From Microbacterium sp. Gd 4-13 (lineage in GTDB: Bacteria; Actinomycetota; Actinomycetes; Actinomycetales; Microbacteriaceae): a DNA stretch of 64,000 nucleotides. The stretch spans positions 124,001 through 188,000 of the forward strand of contig NZ_QEIJ01000001.1 of assembly GCF_003095395.1 (NCBI RefSeq). The letters run 5' to 3'. Below the pieces are notes generated by a model, which saw nothing but the letters and a program-made list of their open reading frames with translations, had not been told where the DNA came from and ran no database searches. Shown here piece by piece: positions 40,473 to 51,325 of this stretch; within the stretch, counting starts at the first letter, position 1, and each line of letters starts with the position of its first letter. The position numbers were made by a program, and so were the translations under genes.

Positions 40473-43304
40473 ATGCCCTCGCGAGTCCATGCCATCCTCG
40501 TCGTGCGTCCCGAGGGACGTACGCCCGCTGCGGCGCACCTGAAGCGCACGATCGACGCGCTCCGTGCGCAGACCCAGCCGGTCGACGCACTGACGATCGT
40601 GCTCTGCGGTGGCGACGCCGCACTGACCGAGATCGCCGCAGCATCCGGTGCCGAGGGCGTCATCACCGCCCCGCACTCGACGGGCTTCGCCGCGGCGACC
40701 GCCCTCGCGACGCCGCGGCTCACCGGCGACGCCGTATGGCTGCTCGCCCAGGACACGGCGCCCGAGCCCCAGGCGCTGACGCGGTTGGCCGGCGCCCTCG
40801 AACTCGCACCGTCGCTCGCGATGGTCGCGCCCAAGCTCGTCCGCTGGGACGACCGCACCGAGATCGTTTCGCTGGGTGTGAGCATGAGCGGCTTCGGCCG
40901 CTCCGTCGAACTGGCCGCCGACGAACTCGATCAGGGCCAGCACGACGCTGCGGCGGACGTGCTCGGTTCCGATATCCGCGGCGTGCTCGTGCGACGCGAG
41001 GACTGGCGCGTGCTGGGCGGGCTCGACCCCGCGCTGGCGGGTGCCGACGAAGGCCTCGACCTCGGAGTCCGCGCGCGACTCGCCGGCGACCTCGTCACCG
41101 TCGTCCCCAGCGCGCGGGTCGCCGTCGCCGGAGACGGCGTCGCATCCCTCCCCGAAGGTCACCGTGCCTCGCGTCGCGCGTTCGCGGTGCGTACGGCCGA
41201 GCTCCATCGTCGTCTGAGCTACGCCCCGGGCTTCGCGGTGCCGCTGCACTGGCTGTCGCTGCTTCCCCTTGCGATCTGGCGCACGATCATGCATCTGGTC
41301 TCGAAGGAGCCGGGGCGCGTCTGGCCGGAGTGGCTCGCGACGCTCCGCGTTCTGGTGCGCCTCGATCACGTCGCTCGCGCGCGCGGGCGGATCCGCGCGG
41401 TGCGCCGCGTCGGCTGGCCGCGTCTGGCCTCGCTGCGCGTGAGCCGCACCCAGTTGCGGCTGCGCCTCGACGGCGACGCCGAGCCCACCGCGCCCGTGCG
41501 CTCCGACCTCCGCTTCTTCACCGGCGGCGCGGCCTGGGTGGTGCTCGGCGCGATCCTCGTGTCGGTCGCCGCCTTCCCCACGCTGCTGGCGTGGCCGGCT
41601 CTCGGGGGCGGCGCGCTCGCCCCGATGCAGGACACCGTCGCCCGCCTCTGGGCCGACGCCGGCTTCGGGCAGCGCTCCGTCGGACTCGCCGAGATCGGTC
41701 CGGCCGACCCCTTCTCCGCCGTCATCGCGCTCCTGGGCACCTTGTGGCCCTTCGCGCCCGCCCGCGCGATGGTGCTCCTCTGGCTCGCGGCGCTGCCTCT
41801 CGCCGTGCTCGGCGCGTGGTTCGCGAGCACGCGCGTCACCGAACGCTCCTCGCTCCGGCTCACCGCCGCCGTCGCGTGGGCGCTCGCCCCGACGTTCCTC
41901 GCGGCGCTCTCGGAGGGTCGCGCGGCGGGCGTGCTCGTGCACCTGCTCCTGCCGTGGCTCTTCTACACCGCGAGCGTGGCGCATCGCTCGTGGGCTGCCG
42001 CGGGCGCAGCATCCCTGCTCCTGGTCGCCGTGATCGCGTGCTCGCCGTCGCTGGCTCCGGCGTTCGTGCTGCTGTGGTCGGCGACGCTGCTCCTGGCCGC
42101 CCTCGTCACGCGCGGTCGCGGACTCGGACAGATCGTCTGGCTCTTCGTGCCCTCGGTGGTCGCCTTCGCACCCCTGGTCTGGCATCAGGTGCGCGTCGGC
42201 AACCCGTGGGCTCTGTTGGCCGACCCGGGTGTGCCTTACGCGGGCGGCACGGTCGCGGCCGACGCGGTCGGACGTTTCTTCCTCGCGACGGGTTTCCCGC
42301 TCTCCGACCCGGGCGGATGGTCGTCGTTGCTCGCGGGCGCTCCGACATGGTGGGTGCCGCTGCTCGCCGCCCCGATCGCCGTGCTCGCGCTTCTCGCGGT
42401 GCTGACCCCGCGATGGGTCAGCGGCGCGGCGCTGCTCGTCATCGCCGGCGCGGGGCTCGCGACGGCGTTCGCCGCGATCGGGGTGGCGGTGTCGTTCGTC
42501 GATGCCACCGCCGTCGCGATCTGGCCCGGTGCGGCTCTCAGCCTGGCGTGGCTCGGCGCGATCGGTGCCGCCATGGTCACCCTCGATGCGGGTGTGGTGA
42601 ACCGCATGCGCGTGGTCCGCCCGGTCGCCGCGGTGCTCGCCCTGGCGGCGCTGGCGGTCGCTGCGGTCCCGGTGCTCACCCTCTCGTTCCGCAACGAGCT
42701 GGCGCTGACCAACGGCCCCGCCTCGACCCTTCCGGCCTACGTCGCCGCCGAGGGTCGCGACGACGCGCGGCTGGGCACGCTCGTGCTCGACCCCGACGAC
42801 ACCGGACTCCACGTGCGCGTGGTGTGGGGCGGCAGCGAGACCTTGGGCGGTCAGAGCACCGTCATCTCGACGCGCGACGTCGTCGACGCGTCGGATCGGG
42901 AGGTGGCCGATCTCGCCGCGAGCCTCGTCACGTCGTCGGCGGGCGACGCGGTCTCAGGCCTCGCGACGCGCGGGATCGCGTTCGTGCTGTTGACTCCGGG
43001 TGATCCGGCCACGGCCGACGCGGCCGCGACGCTGCAGCTGTCGGCATCGACCGCGCTCGACCAGCTCGGCGGGCTCGACACGGTCGGTGAAACCTCTCGC
43101 GGCACGCTGTGGCGCGTGACCGAGGCGATCGCCCCGCGCGCCGAACCCTCGCGGATGACGCGGGACACAGCGCTCCTCATCGCCGGCGTGCAGATCGGTG
43201 TCGTCGTCATCGCCCTGCTGCTCGCCATCCCCACGACCGCCAGCCGAGGAACGGCGCGCCGATCCCCGCGCATCGTCGGGCCGACCCCCGGGGAGACCCG
43301 ATGA
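40473..43304 (+). CDS. large membrane-bound family 2 glycosyltransferase
   Basis: A 943-residue protein. The N-terminal ~300 residues form a GT2-like domain (LKRTIDALRAQTQPVDALTIVLCGG, LLAQDTAPEPQALTRLAGALE, a degenerate DxD). From ~345 onward come about a dozen membrane helices, with an extracytoplasmic C-terminal domain (~750-895) and a final helix (~900-925). Similar very large transferases occupy the same position beside whiB and DUF5719 in other actinobacteria. The substrate is unknown. Near-leaderless: TAGGCT lies nine bases before ATG 40473. It overlaps the DUF5719 gene by four bases. Confidence 0.85.
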   Translation: MPSRVHAILVVRPEGRTPAAAHLKRTIDALRAQTQPVDALTIVLCGGDAALTEIAAASGAEGVITAPHSTGFAAATALATPRLTGDAVWLLAQDTAPEPQALTRLAGALELAPSLAMVAPKLVRWDDRTEIVSLGVSMSGFGRSVELAADELDQGQHDAAADVLGSDIRGVLVRREDWRVLGGLDPALAGADEGLDLGVRARLAGDLVTVVPSARVAVAGDGVASLPEGHRASRRAFAVRTAELHRRLSYAPGFAVPLHWLSLLPLAIWRTIMHLVSKEPGRVWPEWLATLRVLVRLDHVARARGRIRAVRRVGWPRLASLRVSRTQLRLRLDGDAEPTAPVRSDLRFFTGGAAWVVLGAILVSVAAFPTLLAWPALGGGALAPMQDTVARLWADAGFGQRSVGLAEIGPADPFSAVIALLGTLWPFAPARAMVLLWLAALPLAVLGAWFASTRVTERSSLRLTAAVAWALAPTFLAALSEGRAAGVLVHLLLPWLFYTASVAHRSWAAAGAASLLLVAVIACSPSLAPAFVLLWSATLLLAALVTRGRGLGQIVWLFVPSVVAFAPLVWHQVRVGNPWALLADPGVPYAGGTVAADAVGRFFLATGFPLSDPGGWSSLLAGAPTWWVPLLAAPIAVLALLAVLTPRWVSGAALLVIAGAGLATAFAAIGVAVSFVDATAVAIWPGAALSLAWLGAIGAAMVTLDAGVVNRMRVVRPVAAVLALAALAVAAVPVLTLSFRNELALTNGPASTLPAYVAAEGRDDARLGTLVLDPDDTGLHVRVVWGGSETLGGQSTVISTRDVVDASDREVADLAASLVTSSAGDAVSGLATRGIAFVLLTPGDPATADAAATLQLSASTALDQLGGLDTVGETSRGTLWRVTEAIAPRAEPSRMTRDTALLIAGVQIGVVVIALLLAIPTTASRGTARRSPRIVGPTPGETR

Positions 43305-44689
43305 CCGATTCACGCGCACGCCGCTGGGCCACCACGAGCGCACGTCTCGTGGCGGGAACGGGCATCGCCGCGGCCGCCGTCGTCGCGGTCGGGGCCGGGA
43401 TCGCCGCCCCCTGGCCGAGCCTGTCGGCCGAACCGGTCACGGTCTCGGCGACGCCGACGCCGTCGGCCGCCACGGTCGTCTGCGACGGCCCCATCCTCGC
43501 TCTGGGCCGCACCATCGAGGACTCCTCGGCGATCAGCATCGCCGCGGGGCAGTCCGTCGTGTCGGGGCCGTCGACCACCGCCGCGGAGACGGCGAGCGTC
43601 ACGGGGCCCGCAGGAGCCGAACCCGTCGCGCTCTCGGCCGATCCGTCGGGCGGAGTCCGAGCAGAGTTGGCGGCGTCGGGCTCGGCGTCGCTCGCCGACG
43701 CCGACCTCGCCGGATTCGCCGCCTCGTCGTGCACGACGCCGCTGATGGAGTCGTGGCTCGTCGGGGGAGCGACCACCACCGGTTCGAACGATCTCGTCGT
43801 CGTGTCCAACCCGGGCGACGTCGCCGCGACCGTGCAGCTGACCGTCTACGGCGTCGACGGTCCGCAGCTGCCTCCCGGGGGCAGCAACCGCGTCGTCGCA
43901 GCCGGATCGCAGGTCGTGATCCCGCTGGCCGGCCTCCTCCTCGGCGAGGAGAGCCCGGTGGTGCGGGTCACCTCCAGCGGTGCGCCCGTGCGCGCGTCGC
44001 TCCAGGCGAGTCTTGCCCGCGCGCTGACGCCCGGCGGCGTCGACCAGGTCGGCGCGCTCGCCGCCGCCTCACCACGTCAGGTGATGCCCGGCGTATCAGT
44101 GGTGTCCGAGCCCGACGGCGCGAACTCGGCGACGATCGTGCGCCTGCTCGCGCCGGTGGGCGATGCCGAGGCGACGGTCACGATCGCGTCGGTCGACGGC
44201 TCCGCGCCTGCGCGCACCTCGACGGTTCCTCTGGCGGCGGGGCTACCCTCCTCGCTCGCCTACGACGATCTCGAGCCCGGGCGTTACACGGTCACGGTCG
44301 ACGCATCCGTGCCCGTCGTCGCCGGCACCTTCCAGGCGACGGGTTTCGGCGAGGGCGACGACTTCGCCTGGTACACGTCGGCCCCCGAGATCTCGACCGC
44401 GAGCGTCTTCGCGGTGCCCGACGGCGCCGGTGCCGCCCTGACGATCGCGAACGCGGCGACCGAGGCCGCGACCGTCACGCTGGTCGACACCACCGTCGGC
44501 GGCTCCACCACCCTCTCCGTCGCGGCCGGCGGTTCGACCACTGCCCCCGTCTCGCCCGGCAGCGTCTACCGGCTCGAGCCCTCCGCGCCGGTGCGTGCCG
44601 GTGTCGACTTCGCGTCCGAGAGCGCGATCGCCTCGTTCGTCGTGTGGGCAGCGGATGCTGCGGCTCCCGCGCTCACCGTCTACCCCTGA
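43301..44689 (+). CDS. DUF5719 family exported protein
   Basis: A 462-residue protein with an N-terminal hydrophobic anchor (~residues 14-35) and a long Ala/Thr/Val/Ser-rich extracytoplasmic part made of beta-rich modules. SWLVGGATTTGSNDLVVVSNPGDVAATVQLTVYG is the typical DUF5719 block. No enzymatic motif is visible. It is always found downstream of the large glycosyltransferase in this locus type, so the two may work together in the envelope. ATG 43301 overlaps the transferase stop (ATGA). Confidence 0.86.
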   Translation: MTDSRARRWATTSARLVAGTGIAAAAVVAVGAGIAAPWPSLSAEPVTVSATPTPSAATVVCDGPILALGRTIEDSSAISIAAGQSVVSGPSTTAAETASVTGPAGAEPVALSADPSGGVRAELAASGSASLADADLAGFAASSCTTPLMESWLVGGATTTGSNDLVVVSNPGDVAATVQLTVYGVDGPQLPPGGSNRVVAAGSQVVIPLAGLLLGEESPVVRVTSSGAPVRASLQASLARALTPGGVDQVGALAAASPRQVMPGVSVVSEPDGANSATIVRLLAPVGDAEATVTIASVDGSAPARTSTVPLAAGLPSSLAYDDLEPGRYTVTVDASVPVVAGTFQATGFGEGDDFAWYTSAPEISTASVFAVPDGAGAALTIANAATEAATVTLVDTTVGGSTTLSVAAGGSTTAPVSPGSVYRLEPSAPVRAGVDFASESAIASFVVWAADAAAPALTVYP

Positions 44690-44773
44690 TCGACGCGGCC
44701 GCCGTCATCGGCCACGACCGGCACAGCGAGCGCCCCGTCGCATCGTGTCGGGCCGATCGACCTCACGCGCGCC

Positions 44774-45208
44774 TCAGAAGAAGCGGAAGCGCTCGGGGCC
44801 GAGGTCCCACGGGTCGCGGTCGAGGTATTCTGCGGCGGCGCGGAACACGCACCCCTCGATCACCATGCGACGGTGCAGCTCGTCGTCCCGGTGCAGGTGA
44901 CTGAGCCGCTCGATCGGTACGCGGAACAGGATGATGCGCTTCTCCTCGCGCAGCACCCGCCACCGGGGGATGCCGGCGTCCTCGGCGAGCGGCGGCATGA
45001 TGCCGATCTCGAACGAGACGTCGCGCAGTTCGTCCCACGCCGACCGGAGGAACTCGGCCGCTGTGCCGACGGTGAGCTCGAAACGCTCCGCGCGCGTATC
45101 GAGCGGCGGGAGCGGAGGGCGCACCACCGGGCTGCGATTCTCGCGCCCGTGGCGCCCGTGGCGAGACGGACGCGGTGCCGCGGTCTCTCGAACCCGTCGC
45201 CACGCCAT
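44774..45208 (-). CDS. Rv3259-like protein of the 'metallopeptidase family', no HExxH
   Basis: A 144-residue basic protein. After an Arg/Pro-rich N-terminus, residues ~40-144 (FELTVGTAAEFLRSAWDELRDVSFEIGIMPP ... RIILFRVPIERLS ... DDELHRRMVIEGCVFRAAAEYL) match the small actinobacterial family encoded next to DUF3499. Database records often call it a metallopeptidase, but no HExxH zinc motif is present here (the helix reads MVIEGCVF). ATG 45208 lies seven bases after TAGGAT on the minus strand. It is divergent from the DUF3499 gene. Confidence 0.8.
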   Translation of the reverse strand: MAWRRVRETAAPRPSRHGRHGRENRSPVVRPPLPPLDTRAERFELTVGTAAEFLRSAWDELRDVSFEIGIMPPLAEDAGIPRWRVLREEKRIILFRVPIERLSHLHRDDELHRRMVIEGCVFRAAAEYLDRDPWDLGPERFRFF

Positions 45209-45221
45209 GCGGCCCATCCTA
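45209..45221 (-). promoter_or_regulatory. -10 box of the Rv3259-like gene, leaderless arrangement
   Basis: On the minus strand TAGGAT (45221-45216) is followed by seven bases and ATG at 45208. Confidence 0.55.
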
Positions 45222-45286
45222 CGCGGCGGCGGCCCGGCGTTCGGCGGTGCGCGGGGTGGCGTCGCGGGCGTGGGGGAGGCCCGGAC

Positions 45287-45299
45287 TACGCTCGGGACA
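45287..45299 (+). promoter_or_regulatory. -10 box of the DUF3499 gene, leaderless arrangement
   Basis: TACGCT at 45287-45292 is followed by seven bases and ATG at 45300. Confidence 0.55.
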
Positions 45300-45506
45300 A
45301 TGCGCGAGAGACTGTGTTCCAAGGTGGCGTGCGCCCGTGAGGCCGTGTCGACGTTGACGTACGACTACGGCGATCAGATGGCCGCGATCGGACCACTGGG
45401 GCGCGCCGACGATCCGCACGCACACGATCTCTGCGCCATCCATACCGAGCGCCTCTCCGTGCCGCGCGGGTGGATCGTCGTGCGACACGAGACCCTCCAG
45501 GTCTGA
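45300..45506 (+). CDS. DUF3499 family protein
   Basis: A 68-residue protein that is complete for this family's conserved core: RLCSKVACAREAVSTLTYDYGDQMAAIGPL, then HDLCAIHTERLSVPRGW. Two cysteines near the N-terminus and a later C-x2-H look like a small zinc-ribbon-type metal site. It is conserved in actinobacteria beside whiB, but its function is unknown. ATG 45300 is set by the TACGCT box seven bases upstream. Confidence 0.9.
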   Translation: MRERLCSKVACAREAVSTLTYDYGDQMAAIGPLGRADDPHAHDLCAIHTERLSVPRGWIVVRHETLQV

Positions 45507-45522
45507 CCCCGGGTTCGACGAC

Positions 45523-46350
45523 TCAGCGCAGCGCGTCGCCCGTGCCCGCGAGGAGTGCGTCCACCCGCTGGTTCTGACGGTTCAGCGCGCGCCACTCACG
45601 ATCGCGACGCACCGCCGCCACGCCCCGCAGCAGCGTCTCGGCGTCGACCGGAGGGATGGGGGCGACATGCCGACGCGCCTCGTCGGCGAGCGACGCGGCG
45701 AGCCGGGCGCGGGGTGCGGGCTGCAGATCGGACGCCTGCCGCACGAACTGGGCGATGCGCGACGAGAGCCGGTCGGGAAGCCGGTCGACATCCGCGGTGC
45801 GCGCCCAGTCGACGAGCGCATCGGGAACCCCGGGGGCAGGCGGTGGAAGGCGCTTCGTGCGCGTGCGCTCGGAGTATGTGCCGGCGAGCAGATCGCCCAG
45901 CCGCTGTGCGCGCGGCGTGAACGCGCCGACGAGGGCGGCGACCGAGCCGACGGTGAGCCAGATCTCGAGCACCCCCGCCAGGGCGCGCAGCAGCGCGTGC
46001 CGGAACCCCGCCGCTCCGCCGTCGGCGCGGACGACCCGGCCGCCCACGGCCAGCTTGCCCAGGCTCCGCCCGCGGGTGATGGTCTCGACGGTCGTCGGCA
46101 GCACGACGGCGACGAGCACCAACACGACGATCGCGACGATCGGCAGCACCTCCGCGCTCAGGGCCCCGGCGTCGATGAGGGCGAAGGTCGCGAGCGCGAA
46201 CAGCACGAGCACCACGATCGAGACGACCATGTCGATCAGGAGGCCGACCCCGCGGAGGAAGAACCCCACGGGCTGCACGTCGAGGGCGACGGCCTCGCCG
46301 GTGAGGGTCTCCTCCTGAGGGATCCGTACCGGGGCGGGCGCCTGCGTCAT
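45523..46350 (-). CDS. RDD family membrane protein
   Basis: A 275-residue protein with the RDD core at residues ~25-160: GFFLRGVGLLIDMVVSIVVLVLFALATF, the RGRSLGKLAVGGRVV signature, and FTPRAQRLGDLLAGTYSERTR. The C-terminal ~100 residues are soluble and charged. RDD proteins have been linked to ion transport or act as partners of other membrane proteins; the role here is unknown. ATG 46350 lies only 15 bp from the divergent spoIIM-family GTG, so the two share a minimal promoter region. Confidence 0.87.
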   Translation of the reverse strand: MTQAPAPVRIPQEETLTGEAVALDVQPVGFFLRGVGLLIDMVVSIVVLVLFALATFALIDAGALSAEVLPIVAIVVLVLVAVVLPTTVETITRGRSLGKLAVGGRVVRADGGAAGFRHALLRALAGVLEIWLTVGSVAALVGAFTPRAQRLGDLLAGTYSERTRTKRLPPPAPGVPDALVDWARTADVDRLPDRLSSRIAQFVRQASDLQPAPRARLAASLADEARRHVAPIPPVDAETLLRGVAAVRRDREWRALNRQNQRVDALLAGTGDALR

Positions 46351-46365
46351 GGATACAGTTAACCA
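46351..46365. promoter_or_regulatory. 15-bp divergent promoter spacer with overlapping -10 boxes
   Basis: On the plus strand TACAGT (46354-46359) lies six bases before GTG 46366. On the minus strand TTAACT (46362-46357) lies six bases before ATG 46350. The two hexamers share three base pairs, so RNA polymerase cannot occupy both promoters at once. Each -35 would lie inside the opposite coding region. Confidence 0.55.
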
Positions 46366-47361
46366 GTGGACCTCGATGCCCTCACCGCCGCGCGACGCGA
46401 GGAATGGGCGCGCCTGGACGAACTCGGTCGCCGCCGCCGTCTCAGCGGCGCCGACGTCGACGAGCTGGTCACGCGCTACCGCGCAGCATCCGCCGATCTC
46501 GCCGACATCAAGACCTCGGCGGGTCGCACCCCGCAGGGCGACCACGTCTCGACCCTGCTGGCCCGCACGCGGCTGCGCCTGACCGGTGCGCGCGAGAACG
46601 TGCTGCGTCAGGTTCCCCGCTTCTTCGTGCGTCAGCTGCCCGCGGCGCTGTACCGCGTGCGGTGGTCGACCCTGGCCGTCGCGGTGGCCTTCCTCGTGGT
46701 GGCGAGCCTGGTCGGATCATGGATCTCGTCGGATGCTGCGGCTCTTGCCTCCCTGGGCGAGCAGGTCGATCTGCAGGCCTACGCCGACGACCAGTTCACC
46801 GGCTACTACACCGAGAACCCGGCGGCGGTGTTCGCCGGCACCGTGTGGACGAACAACGCCTGGATCGCCGCTCAGTGCGTGATCTTCGGCATCACGGGCT
46901 TCTGGCCCGTCATGGTCGTCATGCAGAACGCCGTGGGCGTGGGTCAGGCCGCCGCCATCATGTTCGCTTTCGGCCGGGGCGACATCTTCTTCCAGTTCAT
47001 CCTCCCGCACGGGCTGCTCGAGCTCACGGCGATCTTCGTCGCGGCAGCGGCGGGCCTCGGCATCTTCTGGGCGTGGATCGCGCCGGGTCGTCGATCGCGC
47101 GGGGAGGCCCTCGCCGCGGCGGGGCGTTCGCTCGGCACGATCGCGGTGGGCCTCGTGTTCGTCCTGGCGTTGTCGGGCCTGGTCGAGGGGTTCGTCACGC
47201 CGCAGGCGTGGCCGTGGCAGGTCAAGCTCACGATCGGCGCCGGAGCACTCGCGGTGTTCCTCGTCTACATGCTCGTGCTCGGGCGCCGCGCCGCCCAGGA
47301 GGGCGAGTCGGGCGATCTCACCGAGTACGAGGCGGGCACGCCCCGCCTCGTTGCCGGCTGA
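46366..47361 (+). CDS. stage II sporulation protein M (SpoIIM) family membrane protein
   Basis: A 331-residue protein. The N-terminal ~100 residues are helical and soluble (DALTAARREEWARLDELGRRRR). Five or six helices follow (~105-320), with FFVRQLPAALYRVRWS before the first. The family is named for a sporulation protein, but this non-sporulating lineage uses it in an unknown envelope role, usually paired with an RDD protein as here. The end of the gene is 16 bases before the furA operator palindrome. Confidence 0.88.
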   Translation: MDLDALTAARREEWARLDELGRRRRLSGADVDELVTRYRAASADLADIKTSAGRTPQGDHVSTLLARTRLRLTGARENVLRQVPRFFVRQLPAALYRVRWSTLAVAVAFLVVASLVGSWISSDAAALASLGEQVDLQAYADDQFTGYYTENPAAVFAGTVWTNNAWIAAQCVIFGITGFWPVMVVMQNAVGVGQAAAIMFAFGRGDIFFQFILPHGLLELTAIFVAAAAGLGIFWAWIAPGRRSRGEALAAAGRSLGTIAVGLVFVLALSGLVEGFVTPQAWPWQVKLTIGAGALAVFLVYMLVLGRRAAQEGESGDLTEYEAGTPRLVAG

Positions 47362-47376
47362 CACGCCCGGTGACCT

Positions 47377-47403
47377 GCTTCTTTTGAGCAGATCAAAAGA
47401 AGC
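47377..47403 (+). promoter_or_regulatory. furA-katG operator palindrome
   Basis: GCTTCTTTTGA (47377-47387) and TCAAAAGAAGC (47393-47403) are perfect 11-base reverse complements around GCAGA. It ends three bases before the -10 TAGGTT (47407-47412), which is followed by six bases and GTG 47419. Its position over the -35 region and its low G+C fit an autoregulatory FurA site like those mapped upstream of mycobacterial and Streptomyces furA-katG. Confidence 0.78.
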
Positions 47404-47418
47404 GGCTAGGTTGGAGTC

Positions 47419-47906
47419 GTGCCCGATCTTCCCGCGACCTCCGAGACCGAAGGCGTGATCCGCCGATCTGGTCTCCGCGTCACGGGCACGCGCGTCGCGG
47501 TCTTCGACGCCCTGCGAGACCTGCCCCACGCGCGGGCCGATGACGTCTTCGAACGGGTGCGCCCCACGCTCGCTCACACCAGCCTGCAGTCGGTGTACAA
47601 CGCGCTCGGCGACCTCACGGCGGCGGGCCTGGTTCGTCGGATCGAGCCGGCGGGTCACCCCGGACTCTTCGAGCTGCGGGTCGACGACAACCATCATCAC
47701 CTCGTGTGCGCGTCCTGCGGTCGCATCGAAGACGTCGACTGCACGGTCGGGGCGGCGCCCTGCCTCGTGCCGGGCGACACCCACGGTTTCACCGTCTTCT
47801 CGGCGGAGGTGACGTTCTGGGGTCTGTGCCGACCCTGCAGCGGCGCCGCGGCATCCGCCCCCATCGACTCGACCTCTGCCCTCACCCACCTTGCGGAAGG
47901 AACCGA

Positions 47907-47910
<4 letters not shown>
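47419..47910 (+). CDS. furA: Fur-family redox/metal-dependent repressor (FurA/CatR type)
   Basis: A 163-residue regulator. The winged helix spans ~10-85 ([54 protein letters not shown]). The dimerisation/metal domain has [20 protein letters not shown] and a C-terminal CRPC. The adjacent katG identifies it as the FurA/CatR-type repressor that releases katG on oxidation. GTG 47419 lies six bases after TAGGTT. Its stop overlaps the katG ATG (ATGA). Confidence 0.95.
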
Positions 47911-50180
<2,270 letters not shown>

Positions 50181-50190
50181 GACTCACCAC

Positions 50191-50223
50191 GACGCGGCTC
50201 GTCCCTCCGGGGCGGGCCGCGTC
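50191..50223 (+). terminator. hairpin downstream of katG
   Basis: GACGCGGC (50191-50198) and GCCGCGTC (50216-50223) are perfect reverse complements around a 17-base loop, ten bases after the katG stop. It probably also ends transcripts from the convergent oleD gene. There is no T-run. Confidence 0.6.
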
Positions 50224-50356
50224 GCTGCATCCGTCCCCGAGACGCGGGGGATCGGTCGGGGCGCGGGCTTTGGGGTGTGGATTGCCCGCGTGTGGGCCGG
50301 AAGCCCGCGTGCGGCGCGAGCAGCGCACACCCGCACGCAGCCCGGGCGGGCGCGGC

Positions 50357-51325
50357 TCAGCGGGCGTAGTGGGAGGCGAGGCGGGCGAGGCCGGCGTCGA
50401 GGGACACCGCGGGCGACCAGCGGAGGTCGTGACGGATGCTGTGCTGCTCGAACCAGTGCGCGGTGGAGAGCTGCTCGGCGAGGAACCGGGTCATCGGCGG
50501 TTCGTCCGAGCCCGGGCGCACGGCCCACACGCGCTCGATCAGCCCGCCCGCGGCGCGGGCGAGGGGCGCGGGCACGCTGACGCGAGGAACGGACACGCCG
50601 GCGGCGCGGCACATGCCGGCGAGGAGGTCGCCGACCGGGCGCGGCTCGCCGTTCGTCAGCACGTACGCCCGTCCGCCGACGTCGGGCGCGCGATGAAGAG
50701 CGGCGACGATGCCGGATGCGGCGTTGTCGACGTACGTCGAGTCGATGAGCGCTGTTCCCCCGTTGAGCAGCGGCAGTCGCCCGCGCCGGGCGCGGTCGAT
50801 GATGCGCTCGACGAGCTGAGTATCGCCCGGGCCCCACACCAGATGCGGCCGCACGGCGACCACGGCGAGACCGTCGCGGTTGCGCGAGAGCGCGAGGATC
50901 TCGGCCTCGGCCTTGGTCCGCGCGTATTCGCCGCGCGCGCCCACCGGGTCGGCGGGCTGCGCCCCGACCCCCGCGAGGGCGCTTCCCGCGTGCGCGACCG
51001 ACGGGGAGGAGACGTGCACGAAACGGGCGATGCCGTGCGCCTCTGCGGCGTCGAGCAGCATCCGCGTTCCGTCGACGTTCACCGCGCGGAAGTCGGCGGG
51101 CGAGCCGGCGAGGGAGACCTTCGCGGCGAGGTGCACGATGGCGTCGACATCTCGCGCGGCGCCGTCGACGACGCCGCGGTCCGTGACCGACCCGAGCACG
51201 TCGGTCACGCCCGGAACCCCCGAGGGCCGGCGCTGCAGCGAGCGGACCTCGTGCCCGGCCTCGACGAGCGCTGAGGCGACCGCACGCCCGAGGAAACCGG
51301 ACGTACCGGTGGCGAGGACGATCAC
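50357..51325 (-). CDS. oleD: OleD-like NAD(P)H-dependent 2-alkyl-3-ketoacid reductase
   Basis: A 322-residue extended short-chain dehydrogenase (3-beta-HSD type) with VLATGTSGFLGRAVASAL, VHLAAKVSLAG, and the active-site YARTKAEAE (YxxxK). In the ole pathway OleD reduces the beta-keto acid made by OleA to a beta-hydroxy acid. The assignment depends on its position behind oleA and the oleBC fusion. GTG 51325 overlaps the oleBC stop (GTGA). It is the last gene of the operon. Confidence 0.9.
   Translation of the reverse strand: MIVLATGTSGFLGRAVASALVEAGHEVRSLQRRPSGVPGVTDVLGSVTDRGVVDGAARDVDAIVHLAAKVSLAGSPADFRAVNVDGTRMLLDAAEAHGIARFVHVSSPSVAHAGSALAGVGAQPADPVGARGEYARTKAEAEILALSRNRDGLAVVAVRPHLVWGPGDTQLVERIIDRARRGRLPLLNGGTALIDSTYVDNAASGIVAALHRAPDVGGRAYVLTNGEPRPVGDLLAGMCRAAGVSVPRVSVPAPLARAAGGLIERVWAVRPGSDEPPMTRFLAEQLSTAHWFEQHSIRHDLRWSPAVSLDAGLARLASHYAR

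Noticed and set aside
40089..42812. 907-codon minus-strand frame opposite whiB and the 943-residue transferase
   Set aside because: The translation is dominated by Glu/Arg/His/Gly runs, and both real genes on the other strand have clear family motifs.
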